A DNA stretch of 64,000 bases. Source: CAVPUA01 sp963828015. GTDB taxonomy: Bacteria > Actinomycetota > Actinomycetes > Mycobacteriales > Jatrophihabitantaceae. How positions within the stretch are numbered: the first letter of the stretch is position 1; every line of letters starts with the position of its first letter. The DNA lies in NCBI GenBank assembly GCA_963828015.1, contig CAWHCD010000006.1, forward strand, positions 310,001 to 374,000, given 5' to 3'. Shown piece after piece: positions 21,690 through 30,783 of this stretch. The position numbers and the translations under genes are program-made. The notes beneath the pieces were generated by a model, which had not been told where the DNA came from, did no database searches, and saw nothing but the letters and a program-made list of their open reading frames with translations.

Positions 21690-22892
21690 ATGACTGCGCC
21701 CATTGCTACCCCAGATTCCACCGGCCACTTCGGCCAGTTCGGCGGGCGTTTCGTGCCCGAGGCGCTCGTCGCCGCGCTCGAGGAGCTGGCCGAGACGTTC
21801 CAGGCCGCCCAGGCCGATCCGTCCTTTCGAGCTGAACTCGATGCCCTGCTGCGCGACTACGCCGGCCGGCCCTCGCCGTTGACGGACGTGCCTCGCTTCG
21901 CCGCTGAGGCGGGAGGTGCGCGGATCCTGCTCAAGCGCGAGGACCTCAACCACACCGGCTCGCACAAGATCAACAACGTGCTCGGGCAGGCGCTGCTGAC
22001 CCGCCGGCTGGGCAAGACCCGAGTGATCGCCGAGACCGGGGCCGGCCAGCACGGGGTAGCGACCGCGACCGCGGCCGCGCTGATGGGACTCGACTGCACG
22101 GTCTACATGGGCGAGGAGGACACGCGGCGGCAGGCGCTGAACGTGGCCCGCATGCGGCTGCTCGGGGCCGAAGTCGTCCCGGTGAGCACCGGCTCGCGCA
22201 CGCTCAAGGACGCGATCAACGAGGCCTTCCGCGACTGGGTCGCCAACGTCGAGAACACCCACTACCTGTTCGGCACCGCGGCCGGCCCGCACCCGATTCC
22301 GCTGATGGTGCGCGAGTTCCAGCGCGTCATCGGCGTCGAGGCGCGGGCCCAGGTGCTGGAGCGCGTCGGCCGGCTCCCCGACGTCGTCGCGGCCTGTGTC
22401 GGCGGGGGGTCGAACGCGATCGGCATCTTCACCCCGTTCGTGGCCGACGCCGGCGTGCGACTGGTCGGCCTCGAGGCGGCTGGTGACGGGGTCGAGACCG
22501 GCCGGCACGCCGCGACGATCACCGGGGGCTCGCCCGGCGTGCTACACGGGGCCCGGTCCTACCTGTTGCAGGACGAGAACGGCCAAACCATCGAGTCGCA
22601 TTCGATTTCGGCCGGCCTCGACTACCCGGGCGTCGGCCCCGAGCATTCCTATCTGCATGACGTCGGCCGGGCCGAATACCGCCCGATCACCGACGCCCAG
22701 GCCATGGCGGCGTTCGCGCTGCTGTGCCGCACCGAGGGCATCATCCCGGCGATCGAGTCCGCGCACGCCCTGGCCGGCGCCCTCGACCTGGGCCGTGAAC
22801 TCGGCCCGGATGCGGTGATCCTGGTGAACCTCTCCGGCCGCGGCGACAAGGACGTGCAGACCGCGTCGGACTACTTCGGCCTGAGCTCATGA
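21690..22892 (+). CDS. trpB: Tryptophan synthase beta chain
   Basis: Joins indole and serine. The 400-aa fold-type II PLP enzyme has Lys93 ([10 protein letters not shown]) as Schiff-base lysine, the phosphate loop CVGGGSNA and the GRGDKD motif at the C terminus. It is the standard TrpB1 type. ATG 21690 has CCAGGAGTG 10 nt upstream; upstream in-frame TTG 21618 would add 24 unlikely residues. Its stop overlaps trpA by 4 nt. Confidence 0.97.
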   Translation: MTAPIATPDSTGHFGQFGGRFVPEALVAALEELAETFQAAQADPSFRAELDALLRDYAGRPSPLTDVPRFAAEAGGARILLKREDLNHTGSHKINNVLGQALLTRRLGKTRVIAETGAGQHGVATATAAALMGLDCTVYMGEEDTRRQALNVARMRLLGAEVVPVSTGSRTLKDAINEAFRDWVANVENTHYLFGTAAGPHPIPLMVREFQRVIGVEARAQVLERVGRLPDVVAACVGGGSNAIGIFTPFVADAGVRLVGLEAAGDGVETGRHAATITGGSPGVLHGARSYLLQDENGQTIESHSISAGLDYPGVGPEHSYLHDVGRAEYRPITDAQAMAAFALLCRTEGIIPAIESAHALAGALDLGRELGPDAVILVNLSGRGDKDVQTASDYFGLSS

Positions 22893-23683
22893 CCGCGCTC
22901 GCTGACGCGCTGGCGCGGGCTCGCGCGGAGGAGCGGGCGGCCCTGATCGGTTACCTGCCGGTCGGCTATCCGAGCGTCGAGGTCTCGATCGCGGCCATGA
23001 CGGCGATGGTCGAGGGTGGCGCGGACGTCATCGAGGTGGGCGTGCCCTACAGCGATCCAGGGATGGACGGGCCGGTCATCCAGCAGGCGGTCGAACCCGC
23101 CGTCCGGGCCGGGGTGAAGATCGCCGACGCCCTCGAGGCGGTACGTGCGGTCACGGCCGCCGGGGCGGCGCCCGTGGTCATGTCCTACTGGAACCCGATC
23201 GAGCACTACGGCGTGCAGCGCTTCACCGCCGATCTGGCCGCCGCGGGGGGCTCGGGCACGATCACGCCCGACCTGATTCCCGACGAGGCTGCCGCCTGGC
23301 TGTCCGCCTGCGCGGCGCAGTCACTCGACCGGATCTTCCTGATCGCCCCTTCCTCCAGCGATGCCCGGATCGCCTCGACGATGGCCGCCTGTCGTGGGTT
23401 CGTCTACGCCGCCTCCACCATGGGGGTGACCGGAACGCGGGATACTGTCGGCGACACCGCGCAGCGCCTCGTCGCCCGCGCCCGCGCGGCCAGCGACCTG
23501 CCGGTGTGCGTCGGGCTCGGCGTCTCCAATGCTGATCAGGCCGCCGAAGTGGCCGCCTTCGCCGACGGGGTCATCGTCGGGTCGGCATTCGTGCGCCGGC
23601 TGCTCGACGCGCCGGGGCCGGTCGGGGTGGATGCGGTCCGCGAGCTGGCCCAGGAGCTGGCCAAGGGCGTCCGCCGCCGCTGA
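22889..23683 (+). CDS. trpA: Tryptophan synthase alpha chain
   Basis: Releases indole from IGP and channels it to TrpB. It is a 264-aa TIM barrel. The two catalytic acids fall at Glu49 and Asp60 (IEVGVPYSD followed by MDGPVIQ), the same numbers as in the Salmonella enzyme. The C terminus has [10 protein letters not shown] and GSAFVRRL. It is the last gene of the trp cluster and is followed by a strong two-step palindrome. Confidence 0.96.
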   Translation: MTALADALARARAEERAALIGYLPVGYPSVEVSIAAMTAMVEGGADVIEVGVPYSDPGMDGPVIQQAVEPAVRAGVKIADALEAVRAVTAAGAAPVVMSYWNPIEHYGVQRFTADLAAAGGSGTITPDLIPDEAAAWLSACAAQSLDRIFLIAPSSSDARIASTMAACRGFVYAASTMGVTGTRDTVGDTAQRLVARARAASDLPVCVGLGVSNADQAAEVAAFADGVIVGSAFVRRLLDAPGPVGVDAVRELAQELAKGVRRR

Positions 23684-23692
23684 ACCCCGGGC

Positions 23693-23742
23693 GATGAACG
23701 AAGACTTGTGGTCGCCCTGGCGACCGCAACCCTTCGTTCATC
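23693..23742. repeat. 50-nt two-tier palindrome, probable bidirectional terminator
   Basis: Outer arms GATGAACGAAG / CTTCGTTCATC (11 bp, perfect), a symmetric 3x3 internal loop, then inner arms TGTGGTCGCC / GGCGACCGCA (10 bp with one T/G wobble) around a 2-nt turn. It lies between convergent trpA and the quinone reductase gene, 9 nt after the trpA stop. Position suggests termination in both directions, but there is no T-run. Its inner arm shares GTGGTCGCC with the 17.8-kb repeat. Confidence 0.7.
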
Positions 23743-23767
23743 TGGGCGAAGGTGGGCCGGAGACCGC

Positions 23768-24754
23768 TCAGGGGATGAGCAGGAGCTTGCCGACGCTGCG
23801 TCGGCCCTCGAGGTCGTCATAGGCCCGCCCAGCGTCCTCCAAGGCGTACCGCCCGCCGATCTCGACGTGCAGGGTGCCGTCCGCGACCGCCTGCAGGATG
23901 TCCTGCCCGCGCCAAAGCAGCTCCTCGCGGGTCGCGATGTAGTTGGCCAAGGTAGGGCGGGTCAGGTACAGCGAGCCGCCGGAGTTGAGGCGCTGGATCT
24001 CGAACGGGGGTACCTGGCCGCTGGACGCGCCGAGCAGCACCAGGTAGCCGCGCGGCTCGAGGGAGGCCAGCGACGCGTCGAACGTCGAGCGCCCGACGCC
24101 GTCGTACACCACGGTGACTCCCCGCCCGCCGTTGGCCGCCTTCACCTGCGCGGCCAGGTCCGGCACCCCGTCGTAGCGAATCACCACGTCGGCACCGAGG
24201 GCGCCGGCCCGCTCGGCCTTGGCCGCCGAGCCCACCGTCGCGATCACCCGGGCCCCCCGCGCGCGTAGCAGCTGCACCAGCAGCCCGCCCAAGCCCCCGG
24301 CGGCAGCGTGCACGAGTACCGAATCGCCCGGTTGCACGACGTAGGTCGAGTTGATCAGGTAATGGGCGGTGAGACCTTGCAGCATGACGGCCGCCGCCGT
24401 CTCCGGTGCGACCGCAGCCGGCACCGGCACGACCCGCTGCGCGTCGACCAGGGCGCCAGACGCATGACTACCGAGGGTCTGCGGCCAGGCGACCAGATCG
24501 CCGACCGCGAATCCGCTGACGTCCGGACCCAGGGCGCTCACCGTGCCGGCACCCTCATTGCCCAGCACGAAGGGGGTCGGAATCGGGTAGACGCCCTGCC
24601 GCTGATAGACGTCGATGAAATTGATTCCCGAGGCCAGCACAGTAACGCGCAGCTGTCCGGGTCCCGGCTCGGGCAGTGATCGAGTCTGCACCGCCAAGAC
24701 GTCGACACCGCCCGATGCCGTAACGGTCAGGGCGCGAATCTGGTCATCGGTCAT
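23768..24754 (-). CDS. NADPH:quinone oxidoreductase-like (zinc-free MDR) protein
   Basis: Medium-chain dehydrogenase/reductase of 328 aa without the catalytic-zinc cysteines, matching the quinone oxidoreductase (QOR/zeta-crystallin) branch: GINFIDVYQRQGVYP near residue 45, the Rossmann motif HAAAGGLGGLLVQL near 145 and a C terminus ending GRRSVGKLLLIP. It probably reduces quinones or enones with NADPH in the cytosol. ATG 24754 is chosen; GTG 24763 would add three residues. It is divergent from lgt by about 31 nt. Confidence 0.88.
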   Translation of the reverse strand: MTDDQIRALTVTASGGVDVLAVQTRSLPEPGPGQLRVTVLASGINFIDVYQRQGVYPIPTPFVLGNEGAGTVSALGPDVSGFAVGDLVAWPQTLGSHASGALVDAQRVVPVPAAVAPETAAAVMLQGLTAHYLINSTYVVQPGDSVLVHAAAGGLGGLLVQLLRARGARVIATVGSAAKAERAGALGADVVIRYDGVPDLAAQVKAANGGRGVTVVYDGVGRSTFDASLASLEPRGYLVLLGASSGQVPPFEIQRLNSGGSLYLTRPTLANYIATREELLWRGQDILQAVADGTLHVEIGGRYALEDAGRAYDDLEGRRSVGKLLLIP

Positions 24755-24773
24755 GTTCTCCACGCTAGTGAAC

Positions 24774-24779
24774 TACCGT
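24774..24779 (+). promoter_or_regulatory. Candidate -10 (TACCGT) of lgt
   Basis: TACCGT, 6 nt, then GTG 24786. Same hexamer as before the 5,539 gene; supports the 24786 start over GTG 24768. Confidence 0.3.
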
Positions 24780-24785
24780 GGGCGA

Positions 24786-25682
24786 GTGCTGGAACTCGCC
24801 TCGATCCCCAGCCCCACCCAGGCGGTGTGGCATCTCGGACCCCTCCCGATCCGGGCCTACGCCCTGTGCATCGTGGCCGGGATCCTGGTCGCGGTCTGGC
24901 TGACCCGGCGGCGGTGGCGGGTCCTGGGCGGCCAGGACGAGGAGATCTGGGACATCTCGGGCTGGGCCATCGTCTTCGGCATCATCGGCGGCCGGATCTA
25001 TCACGTGATCACCGATCCAGAGCTGTACTTCGAGAAAGGCCGCCAGCCCCTCGACGCGTTCAAGATCTGGGACGGCGGCCTGGGCATCTGGGGCGCTATC
25101 GCGCTCGGCACGCTCGGCGCCTGGATCGGCTGCCGCCGCAAGGGGGTTCGGCTGACCGCCTTCGCCGACGCCGCCGCCCCCGGCGTGGTGATCGCCCAGG
25201 GCATCGGCCGCTGGGGGAACTGGTTCAACAACGAGCTCTACGGCGGCCCGACCAGCCTGCCGTGGCGGCTGGAGATCCACGACATCGACGTCGTCACCGG
25301 CCACGCCAGCGTCGACGCCGCGGGCAATGTCATCGTGTTGGGCTACTACCAGCCGACGTTCCTGTACGAGTCGATCTGGGATCTCGCTCTCGGCTTCACG
25401 CTGCTGTATCTGGTCAAGCGCCACACGTTCGGACGCGGGAACGTGATGGCGCTCTACGTCATGGGCTACACGATCGGGCGGTTCTGGATCGAGGCCCTGC
25501 GTCACGACCACGCCAACCACATCCTGGGGCTGCGGCTCAACGACTGGACGGCGATCATCGTGTTCGTCGGCGCGTTGATCTGGTTCATCCGCCACCGCGA
25601 CAAGCCTGACGAGTCGATCTATCGCCCGGGCCGGGAACCCGCCAGCCCGGCCGAGCCGGTCGAGGAGGAACTGAGCACGTGA
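24786..25682 (+). CDS. lgt: Prolipoprotein diacylglyceryl transferase
   Basis: Integral membrane enzyme that attaches diacylglycerol to the lipobox cysteine, the step before LspA. At 298 aa it has about seven hydrophobic segments and the Lgt signature GRWGNWFNNELYG near residue 145. The IWDGGLGIWG motif and C-terminal Glu-rich tail are also seen. Downstream of the trp genes, as in mycobacteria. The stop overlaps the next gene by 4 nt. Confidence 0.96.
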   Translation: MLELASIPSPTQAVWHLGPLPIRAYALCIVAGILVAVWLTRRRWRVLGGQDEEIWDISGWAIVFGIIGGRIYHVITDPELYFEKGRQPLDAFKIWDGGLGIWGAIALGTLGAWIGCRRKGVRLTAFADAAAPGVVIAQGIGRWGNWFNNELYGGPTSLPWRLEIHDIDVVTGHASVDAAGNVIVLGYYQPTFLYESIWDLALGFTLLYLVKRHTFGRGNVMALYVMGYTIGRFWIEALRHDHANHILGLRLNDWTAIIVFVGALIWFIRHRDKPDESIYRPGREPASPAEPVEEELST

Positions 25683-26401
25683 GCAGCGGCGCCACTCCGG
25701 AGATCCATCACGATCACCGGGAGGTCGTCGGCGGGTGGTTGCGACCCGCGGTCTTCGGAATGATGGATGGCCTGGTCTCGAACTTCGCCCTGATTGCCGG
25801 CGTGGCCGGGGCCGGCGCCGACCGCCATCAGGTGGTGCTGGCCGGGCTGGCCGGGTTGGTCGGCGGGGCGTTCTCGATGGCGACCGGTGAGTACCTGTCG
25901 GTTCAGAGCCAGAACGAGTCGGTCCGGGCCGAGATCGCCGTGGAGCGCCAGGAGCTGATCCACAACGCGGCGGCCGAGCAGCACGAACTGGCCCAGCTCT
26001 ACATCGACCGCGGGGTGACCCCGGCGCTGGCCGAGGAGGTCGCCCGGCAGCTCTCGCGCGATCCCGAACAGGCGTTGACCGTCCACGCCCGCGAAGAGCT
26101 GGGCGTGAGCGCCGACCAGCTGCCGTCGGCGTATGTCGCGGCCGGGAGCTCGATCCTGTCCTTCAGCGTCGGCGCGGTGGTGCCGTTGCTGCCTTACCTG
26201 ATCGGCGGGAGTTCGGTGGCGCACCTGCTGGCCATCGCCACTGTGTTGGCGCTGGTTGGTCTGTTCATCGCCGGCGCCGTGACGGCGCGCTTCACCTCGC
26301 GGACCTGGTGGCAGTCAGGGCTGCGGCAGCTGCTGCTGGGCGCGCTCGCGGCCGGAGTGACCTACGGTATCGGCCATCTGGTCGGCAGCCACGTGGGCTA
26401 G
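25679..26401 (+). CDS. VIT1/CCC1-family transporter
   Basis: A 240-aa protein of the vacuolar-iron-transporter-like family. The first helix region reads RPAVFGMMDGLVSNFALIAG, followed by GAFSMATGEYLSVQSQNE, both typical of the family. A hydrophilic helical middle (about 83-145) lies before three more membrane helices. Likely exports Fe2+ or Mn2+ to protect the cell; substrate inferred. GTG 25679 overlaps the lgt stop. Confidence 0.88.
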   Translation: MSSGATPEIHHDHREVVGGWLRPAVFGMMDGLVSNFALIAGVAGAGADRHQVVLAGLAGLVGGAFSMATGEYLSVQSQNESVRAEIAVERQELIHNAAAEQHELAQLYIDRGVTPALAEEVARQLSRDPEQALTVHAREELGVSADQLPSAYVAAGSSILSFSVGAVVPLLPYLIGGSSVAHLLAIATVLALVGLFIAGAVTARFTSRTWWQSGLRQLLLGALAAGVTYGIGHLVGSHVG

Positions 26402-26410
26402 CCGGGCGGG

Positions 26411-26938
26411 TCAGTCGCCGGCGTTGGCGGGCGCGATCTCGCCGAGCTGCTTGATCGCGAGGGCCTCGACCTCGGCCGGCGTACCGGCCACGTCGACGTC
26501 GGTTCCCGGCTCGTCGGCCTGCAACGGCTCGAACGCGGCCAGCTGGCTGTCCAGCAGCGAAGCGGGCATGAAGTGGCCCGTTCGGCCCTGGATGCGGCTC
26601 AGCAGCAGGTCGTAGTCGCCCACGAGGGACAGGAAGCGCACATCGGGATGCCCGCCGCGCAGCTCGTCGCGGTAGCGGCGCTTGAGTGCCGAGCAGGTGA
26701 TGACCCCGCCCGTCCCGGCCTTTTCCCGTTCGCCGATCCAGTCCGAGATCGTCCGCAGCCAGGGGGCGCGGTCCTCGTCGGTGAGTGGGTGTCCGGCGTG
26801 CATCTTGGCGACGTTGGCCGCGGAGTGGAAGTCGTCGCCCTCAGCGAAGGGGTAGCCCAGATCGCCCGCGAGCTTCTTGGCCAAGGTGGTCTTGCCCGTA
26901 CCGCTGACGCCCATGACGACGATGATGGAAGCTGCCAT
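26411..26938 (-). CDS. gntK: Gluconokinase
   Basis: Phosphorylates gluconate to 6-phosphogluconate for the pentose phosphate pathway. It is a 175-aa P-loop kinase: Walker [16 protein letters not shown] (residues 9-23), substrate motif FAEGDDFHSAANVAKM, ITCSALKRRYRD and GRTGHFMPASLLDSQ. All are characteristic of the GntK/IdnK family. ATG 26938 follows the standard N terminus. It is convergent with the VIT gene and divergent from the next. Confidence 0.93.
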   Translation of the reverse strand: MAASIIVVMGVSGTGKTTLAKKLAGDLGYPFAEGDDFHSAANVAKMHAGHPLTDEDRAPWLRTISDWIGEREKAGTGGVITCSALKRRYRDELRGGHPDVRFLSLVGDYDLLLSRIQGRTGHFMPASLLDSQLAAFEPLQADEPGTDVDVAGTPAEVEALAIKQLGEIAPANAGD

Positions 26939-26961
26939 GACGCGCAGTGTTTCACGGTCTC

Positions 26962-26967
26962 TACTCT
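26962..26967 (+). promoter_or_regulatory. Candidate -10 (TACTCT) for the 26,975 gene
   Basis: TACTCT, 7 nt, then GTG 26975; the 36-nt divergent gap to gntK leaves no room for a long leader. Confidence 0.35.
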
Positions 26968-26974
26968 GAGCCGG

Positions 26975-27994
26975 GTGACCCAGCTTCCCGGCCTCGATCT
27001 GGACGCCCTCACCGCTTGGTTCACCCGCGAACATCCCGATCTGCTGCACGGCGTGCTGGGCGGGGAGGTGATCGACGGCGGCAAGAGCAACCTGACCTAT
27101 CGGGTCGGGGACGGCGTCAGTACCTGGGCTGTCCGCCGACCGCCGCTCGGGCATGTGCTGCCGACCGCGCACGACATGGCTCGCGAGTTCACAGTGATCA
27201 GCGCGCTGGCCCCGACGGAGGTGCCGGTGCCCCCGCCGGTCGCGCTGTGCACCGACCCGGACGTGCTGGGCGCGCCGTTCTACGTGATGGAGTTCGTGGA
27301 CGGTGTCGTTCTCGACCAGGCGCCGGCCATCGCCGAGCTCGACCCCGAGACGGCGGCCGGCCTCGGCGAGCAACTCGTCGCGTCCCTCGCGCTGCTGCAC
27401 TCGGTCGCGCCGGGCGCGGTCGGGCTCGAGGGGTTCGGCCGGCCGACGGGGTTCCTCGAACGACAGGTCCGGCGCTGGCATCAGCAGTGGGAGGCCTCGG
27501 CGGCGCGCCCGCTGGCCGTCGAGGCCGAGGTGGTGGACCGGCTGACCCGAGCCCGGCCAGACTCGGGACCAGGGACGATCGTGCACGGAGACTATCGGCT
27601 GACCAACGTCATCTTCAGCCCGGCGCTGGACACCATCGCGGCCATCGTCGACTGGGAGATGGCCACGGTCGGCGATCCACTGACCGACGTCGGGTTGCTG
27701 CACGTCTACCACGAGCTCTCCGAGGGCGACGTGTTCACCATGCCCAGGCTCGATCCGGCCCGGGGGTTCCTGACCGCCGGCGAGATGGACCGCCGTTACG
27801 GCGAGTTGAGTGGGCGGGACCTGTCGGCGCTGCCCTGGTACATCGGCTTCGGCTACTACAAGCTGGCCGTGATCGCCGAGGGGATCGCCACCCGCCACGC
27901 GCAGGGACAGACGGTCGGCAGCGGTTTCGAAGCGGTCGCGCAGTCGGTGGCGCCGCTGCTCCAGCGCGCGGCCGACGCGCTGGGATCGCACTGA
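26975..27994 (+). CDS. Aminoglycoside-phosphotransferase-fold kinase (ACAD10/11 kinase-like)
   Basis: A 339-aa kinase-fold protein of the APH/choline-kinase group. Catalytic loop VHGDYRLTNVIF near residue 203 and metal-binding DWEMATVGDP near 226 are intact; GGKSNLTYRV near residue 36 forms the nucleotide-loop region. It precedes an acyl-CoA dehydrogenase by 14 nt. In ACAD10/ACAD11 the same two domains are fused and phosphorylate 4-hydroxy-acyl-CoAs before elimination. That role is inferred here from the pairing; no sign of antibiotic resistance. Confidence 0.88.
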   Translation: MTQLPGLDLDALTAWFTREHPDLLHGVLGGEVIDGGKSNLTYRVGDGVSTWAVRRPPLGHVLPTAHDMAREFTVISALAPTEVPVPPPVALCTDPDVLGAPFYVMEFVDGVVLDQAPAIAELDPETAAGLGEQLVASLALLHSVAPGAVGLEGFGRPTGFLERQVRRWHQQWEASAARPLAVEAEVVDRLTRARPDSGPGTIVHGDYRLTNVIFSPALDTIAAIVDWEMATVGDPLTDVGLLHVYHELSEGDVFTMPRLDPARGFLTAGEMDRRYGELSGRDLSALPWYIGFGYYKLAVIAEGIATRHAQGQTVGSGFEAVAQSVAPLLQRAADALGSH

Positions 27995-28008
27995 CGGAGA
28001 GGGCGGAA

Positions 28009-29244
28009 ATGGACTTCGAACACAGCGAACGATCGCGGCGCATCCAGGCGCAGGTCGAGGCCTTCCTGACCGAGGAGGTGTATCCGGCCGAGCCCGAGTT
28101 CGAACGTCAGGCCCAGCAGTTCCGGGCCGCGGGGACGCCCTTTCGCACGCCCGCGGTCCTTTCGCAGCTCAAGGCGGAGGCGAGGGAACGCGGGCTCTGG
28201 AACCTCTTCCTACCTGACGCCGAACACGGGGCCGGGCTCTCGGTGCTGGACTACGCCCCGATTGCCGAGTTGTCGGGCCGGTCGATCACCATCGCGCCCG
28301 AGGCGATGAACTGCGCCGCCCCCGACACCGGAAACATGGAACTGCTGTCGATGTTCGCCACCGCCGCGCAGCGCGAGACCTGGCTGCAGCCGCTGTTGGC
28401 CGGTGAGATCCGTTCGTGTTTCTCGATGACCGAACCCGACGTGGCCAGCAGCGACGCCACCAACATCGCGACCCGCATCGAACGCGACGGGGACGAGTAC
28501 GTGATCACCGGGACCAAGTGGTGGTCGACCGGCGCGATGCGTCCCGAGTGCAAGCTGGCCATCGTCATGGGGGTGACCGACCCGGCCGCCGCCCGCCACG
28601 ATCGGCAGTCGATGATCCTGGTCCCGCTCGACACGCCTGGCGTGACGGTGCACCGATCGACCACCGTCTTCGGCTACGACGACGGGCCGCACGGCGGGCA
28701 CGGCCTGATCGAGTTCGCCGGGGCGCGGGTCGGCGTCGAGAACCTGCTGGGGGAGCCGGGCAAGGGGTTCGCGCTGGCCCAGGCCCGCCTCGGTCCGGGA
28801 CGTATCCATCACTGCATGCGCAGCATCGGGCTGGCCGAGCGGGCGTTGGAGTTGATGTGCGAGCGCGTGCTCGCCCGGCGGGCGTTCGGTCGACCCCTGG
28901 CCGAGCAGGGCGTGATCCGCGAGTGGATCGCCGAATCGCGAATCGAGCTCGACCTGGTCCGGCTGCTCGTGCTCAAGGCGGCCTGGCTGATCGACACCGT
29001 CGGGGCGCGCAACGCCCGCACCGAGATCGCCGCCATCAAGGTGGCGGCGCCCCGAGCCGCCCTGCGGGTGCTCGACCGGGCGATCCAGGCTCACGGCGCG
29101 GCCGGCGTGTCCGGCGCCTTCCCCCTGGCCGCCGGGTGGGCGCACCTGCGTACCCTGCGGCTGGCCGACGGGCCCGATGAGGTGCATCTGCGCTCGATCG
29201 CCCGCGAGGAACTGCGGTCGTATGCCCGGGCCAGCGTCGACTGA
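28009..29244 (+). CDS. Acyl-CoA dehydrogenase (ACAD11-like)
   Basis: FAD-dependent acyl-CoA dehydrogenase of 411 aa. FAD/substrate motifs CFSMTEPDVASSDA (about residue 140), ITGTKWWSTGA, the RRAFGRPLAEQGVIREW region and the ACAD10/11-type C-terminal DGPDEVHLRSIAREEL are present. ATG 28009 has GGAGAGGG 6-13 nt upstream. With the kinase gene just before it, it likely converts 4-phospho- or 4-hydroxyacyl-CoA to enoyl-CoA for beta-oxidation; inferred. Confidence 0.9.
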   Translation: MDFEHSERSRRIQAQVEAFLTEEVYPAEPEFERQAQQFRAAGTPFRTPAVLSQLKAEARERGLWNLFLPDAEHGAGLSVLDYAPIAELSGRSITIAPEAMNCAAPDTGNMELLSMFATAAQRETWLQPLLAGEIRSCFSMTEPDVASSDATNIATRIERDGDEYVITGTKWWSTGAMRPECKLAIVMGVTDPAAARHDRQSMILVPLDTPGVTVHRSTTVFGYDDGPHGGHGLIEFAGARVGVENLLGEPGKGFALAQARLGPGRIHHCMRSIGLAERALELMCERVLARRAFGRPLAEQGVIREWIAESRIELDLVRLLVLKAAWLIDTVGARNARTEIAAIKVAAPRAALRVLDRAIQAHGAAGVSGAFPLAAGWAHLRTLRLADGPDEVHLRSIAREELRSYARASVD

Positions 29245-29265
29245 CCGATTCCGAGCGTCGACCCG

Positions 29266-29271
29266 TAGGCT
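29266..29271 (+). promoter_or_regulatory. -10 element (TAGGCT) of ffh
   Basis: TAGGCT, 6 nt, then GTG 29278; leaderless layout, separate from the acyl-CoA dehydrogenase unit. Confidence 0.45.
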
Positions 29272-29277
29272 CGTGGG

Positions 29278-30780
29278 GTGTTCGACACCCTCTCTGATCG
29301 CCTGAACAAGGTCTTTACCGGCCTGCGCGGCAAGGGTCGGCTCTCCGAGGCCGACATCGATGCCACGGCGCGCGAGATCCGCATCGCGCTGCTCGAGGCC
29401 GACGTCGCGCTGCCGGTGGTGCGCCAGTTCATCAACGCGGTCAAGGAGCGCGCCCGGGGCGAGGAGGTGTCGCGGGCCCTGAACCCGGCCCAGCAGGTCA
29501 TCAAGATCGTCAACGAGGAACTGGTGACAATCCTCGGTGGCGAGACCCGGCGCCTGCAATATGCGAAGAACCCGCCGACGGTGATCATGTTGGCCGGCCT
29601 GCAGGGTGCCGGCAAGACGACCCTGGCCGGCAAGCTGGCCCACTGGCTGGCCGGGCAGGGGCACACGCCGCTCCTGGTCGCCTGCGACCTGCAGCGCCCG
29701 AACGCGGTCAACCAACTGCAGGTCGTCGCCGAGCGGGCCGGGGTGGCGATCTATGCGCCCGAGCCGGGCAACGGCGTCGGCGACCCGGTGACGGTCGCGC
29801 GCAACTCGATCGACTACGCGCTGCGGGCCCAGCACGACATGGTCATCGTCGACACCGCCGGCCGGCTGGGCGTGGACGAGGAACTGATGCAGCAAGCGGC
29901 CGATATCCGCGACGCGGTATCCCCGCAAGAGACGCTCTTCGTGCTCGACGCCATGGTCGGGCAGGACGCGGTGAACACCGCACAGGCCTTCCAGGAGGGC
30001 GTCGGCTTCACCGGGGTCGTGCTCACCAAGCTCGACGGTGATGCGCGCGGTGGCGCGGCCCTCTCGGTGCGCGAGGTGACCGGCCAGCCGATCATGTTCG
30101 CGTCCAACGGCGAGAAGCTGGCCGACTTCGACGTCTTCCATCCCGACCGGATGGCCTCGCGCATCCTCGGCATGGGCGACATGCTGACGCTGATCGAGCA
30201 GGCCCAGAAGACGTTCGATCAGGGCGAAGCCGAAGAGATGGCCGCCAAGATCCAATCGGGCAAGAACTTCACGCTCGAGGACTTTCTGGCCCAGCTGCAG
30301 CAGATTCGGCGAATGGGCCCGATCGGCAACCTGCTCGGGATGATGCCGGGCATGGGCCAGATGAAAGAGGCGCTGGCCCAGGTCGACGACAAGGACCTCG
30401 ACCGGACCGCGGCGATCATTCGTTCGATGACTCCGGCCGAGCGGGCCAACCCCAAGATGATCAATGGCTCGCGCCGCTTGCGCATCGCCAACGGCTCCGG
30501 CGTCAAGGTTAACGAGGTCAACCAACTCGTCGACCGCTTCTTCGAGGCCCGCAAGATGATGAGCCAGATGGGCAACATGGGCATCCCGGGGATGCGGCGG
30601 CAGGCCAGCGCGACCAAGTCCTCGAAGAACACCCGCAAGGGCAAGAAGGGCAAGTCCAGCGGTCGGGGCCCGACGCAACCCCGGGTGCCCTCCGGCTTCC
30701 CGGGCGGGTTCGGCGCGGCCCAGCTACCGCCCGGCATGGAGATGCCCGACCTGTCCAAGCTCAAGTTCCCCGAGCAGTAG
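29278..30780 (+). CDS. ffh: Signal recognition particle protein Ffh
   Basis: GTPase that binds signal peptides and 4.5S RNA and delivers ribosomes to FtsY. It has 500 aa in N, G and M domains: P-loop GLQGAGKTTLAGKL (about residue 107), DTAGR, TKLDGDARGGAA, then the methionine-rich M domain from about 325 (NLLGMMPGMGQMK, MMSQMGNMG). The C terminus is Lys/Gly/Pro-rich, ending MEMPDLSKLKFPEQ. GTG 29278. It ends 3 nt before the convergent CapA-like gene. Confidence 0.97.
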   Translation: MFDTLSDRLNKVFTGLRGKGRLSEADIDATAREIRIALLEADVALPVVRQFINAVKERARGEEVSRALNPAQQVIKIVNEELVTILGGETRRLQYAKNPPTVIMLAGLQGAGKTTLAGKLAHWLAGQGHTPLLVACDLQRPNAVNQLQVVAERAGVAIYAPEPGNGVGDPVTVARNSIDYALRAQHDMVIVDTAGRLGVDEELMQQAADIRDAVSPQETLFVLDAMVGQDAVNTAQAFQEGVGFTGVVLTKLDGDARGGAALSVREVTGQPIMFASNGEKLADFDVFHPDRMASRILGMGDMLTLIEQAQKTFDQGEAEEMAAKIQSGKNFTLEDFLAQLQQIRRMGPIGNLLGMMPGMGQMKEALAQVDDKDLDRTAAIIRSMTPAERANPKMINGSRRLRIANGSGVKVNEVNQLVDRFFEARKMMSQMGNMGIPGMRRQASATKSSKNTRKGKKGKSSGRGPTQPRVPSGFPGGFGAAQLPPGMEMPDLSKLKFPEQ

Positions 30781-30783
30781 CGC

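Noticed and set aside
26975..27994. Antibiotic-resistance aminoglycoside phosphotransferase
   Set aside because: The fold is shared, but the close pairing with an ACAD11-like dehydrogenase fits acyl-CoA metabolism better.
28210..30678. 822-codon minus-strand frame opposite the acyl-CoA dehydrogenase and ffh
   Set aside because: Shadow of two real genes; low-complexity His/Gln/Arg composition and no motif.
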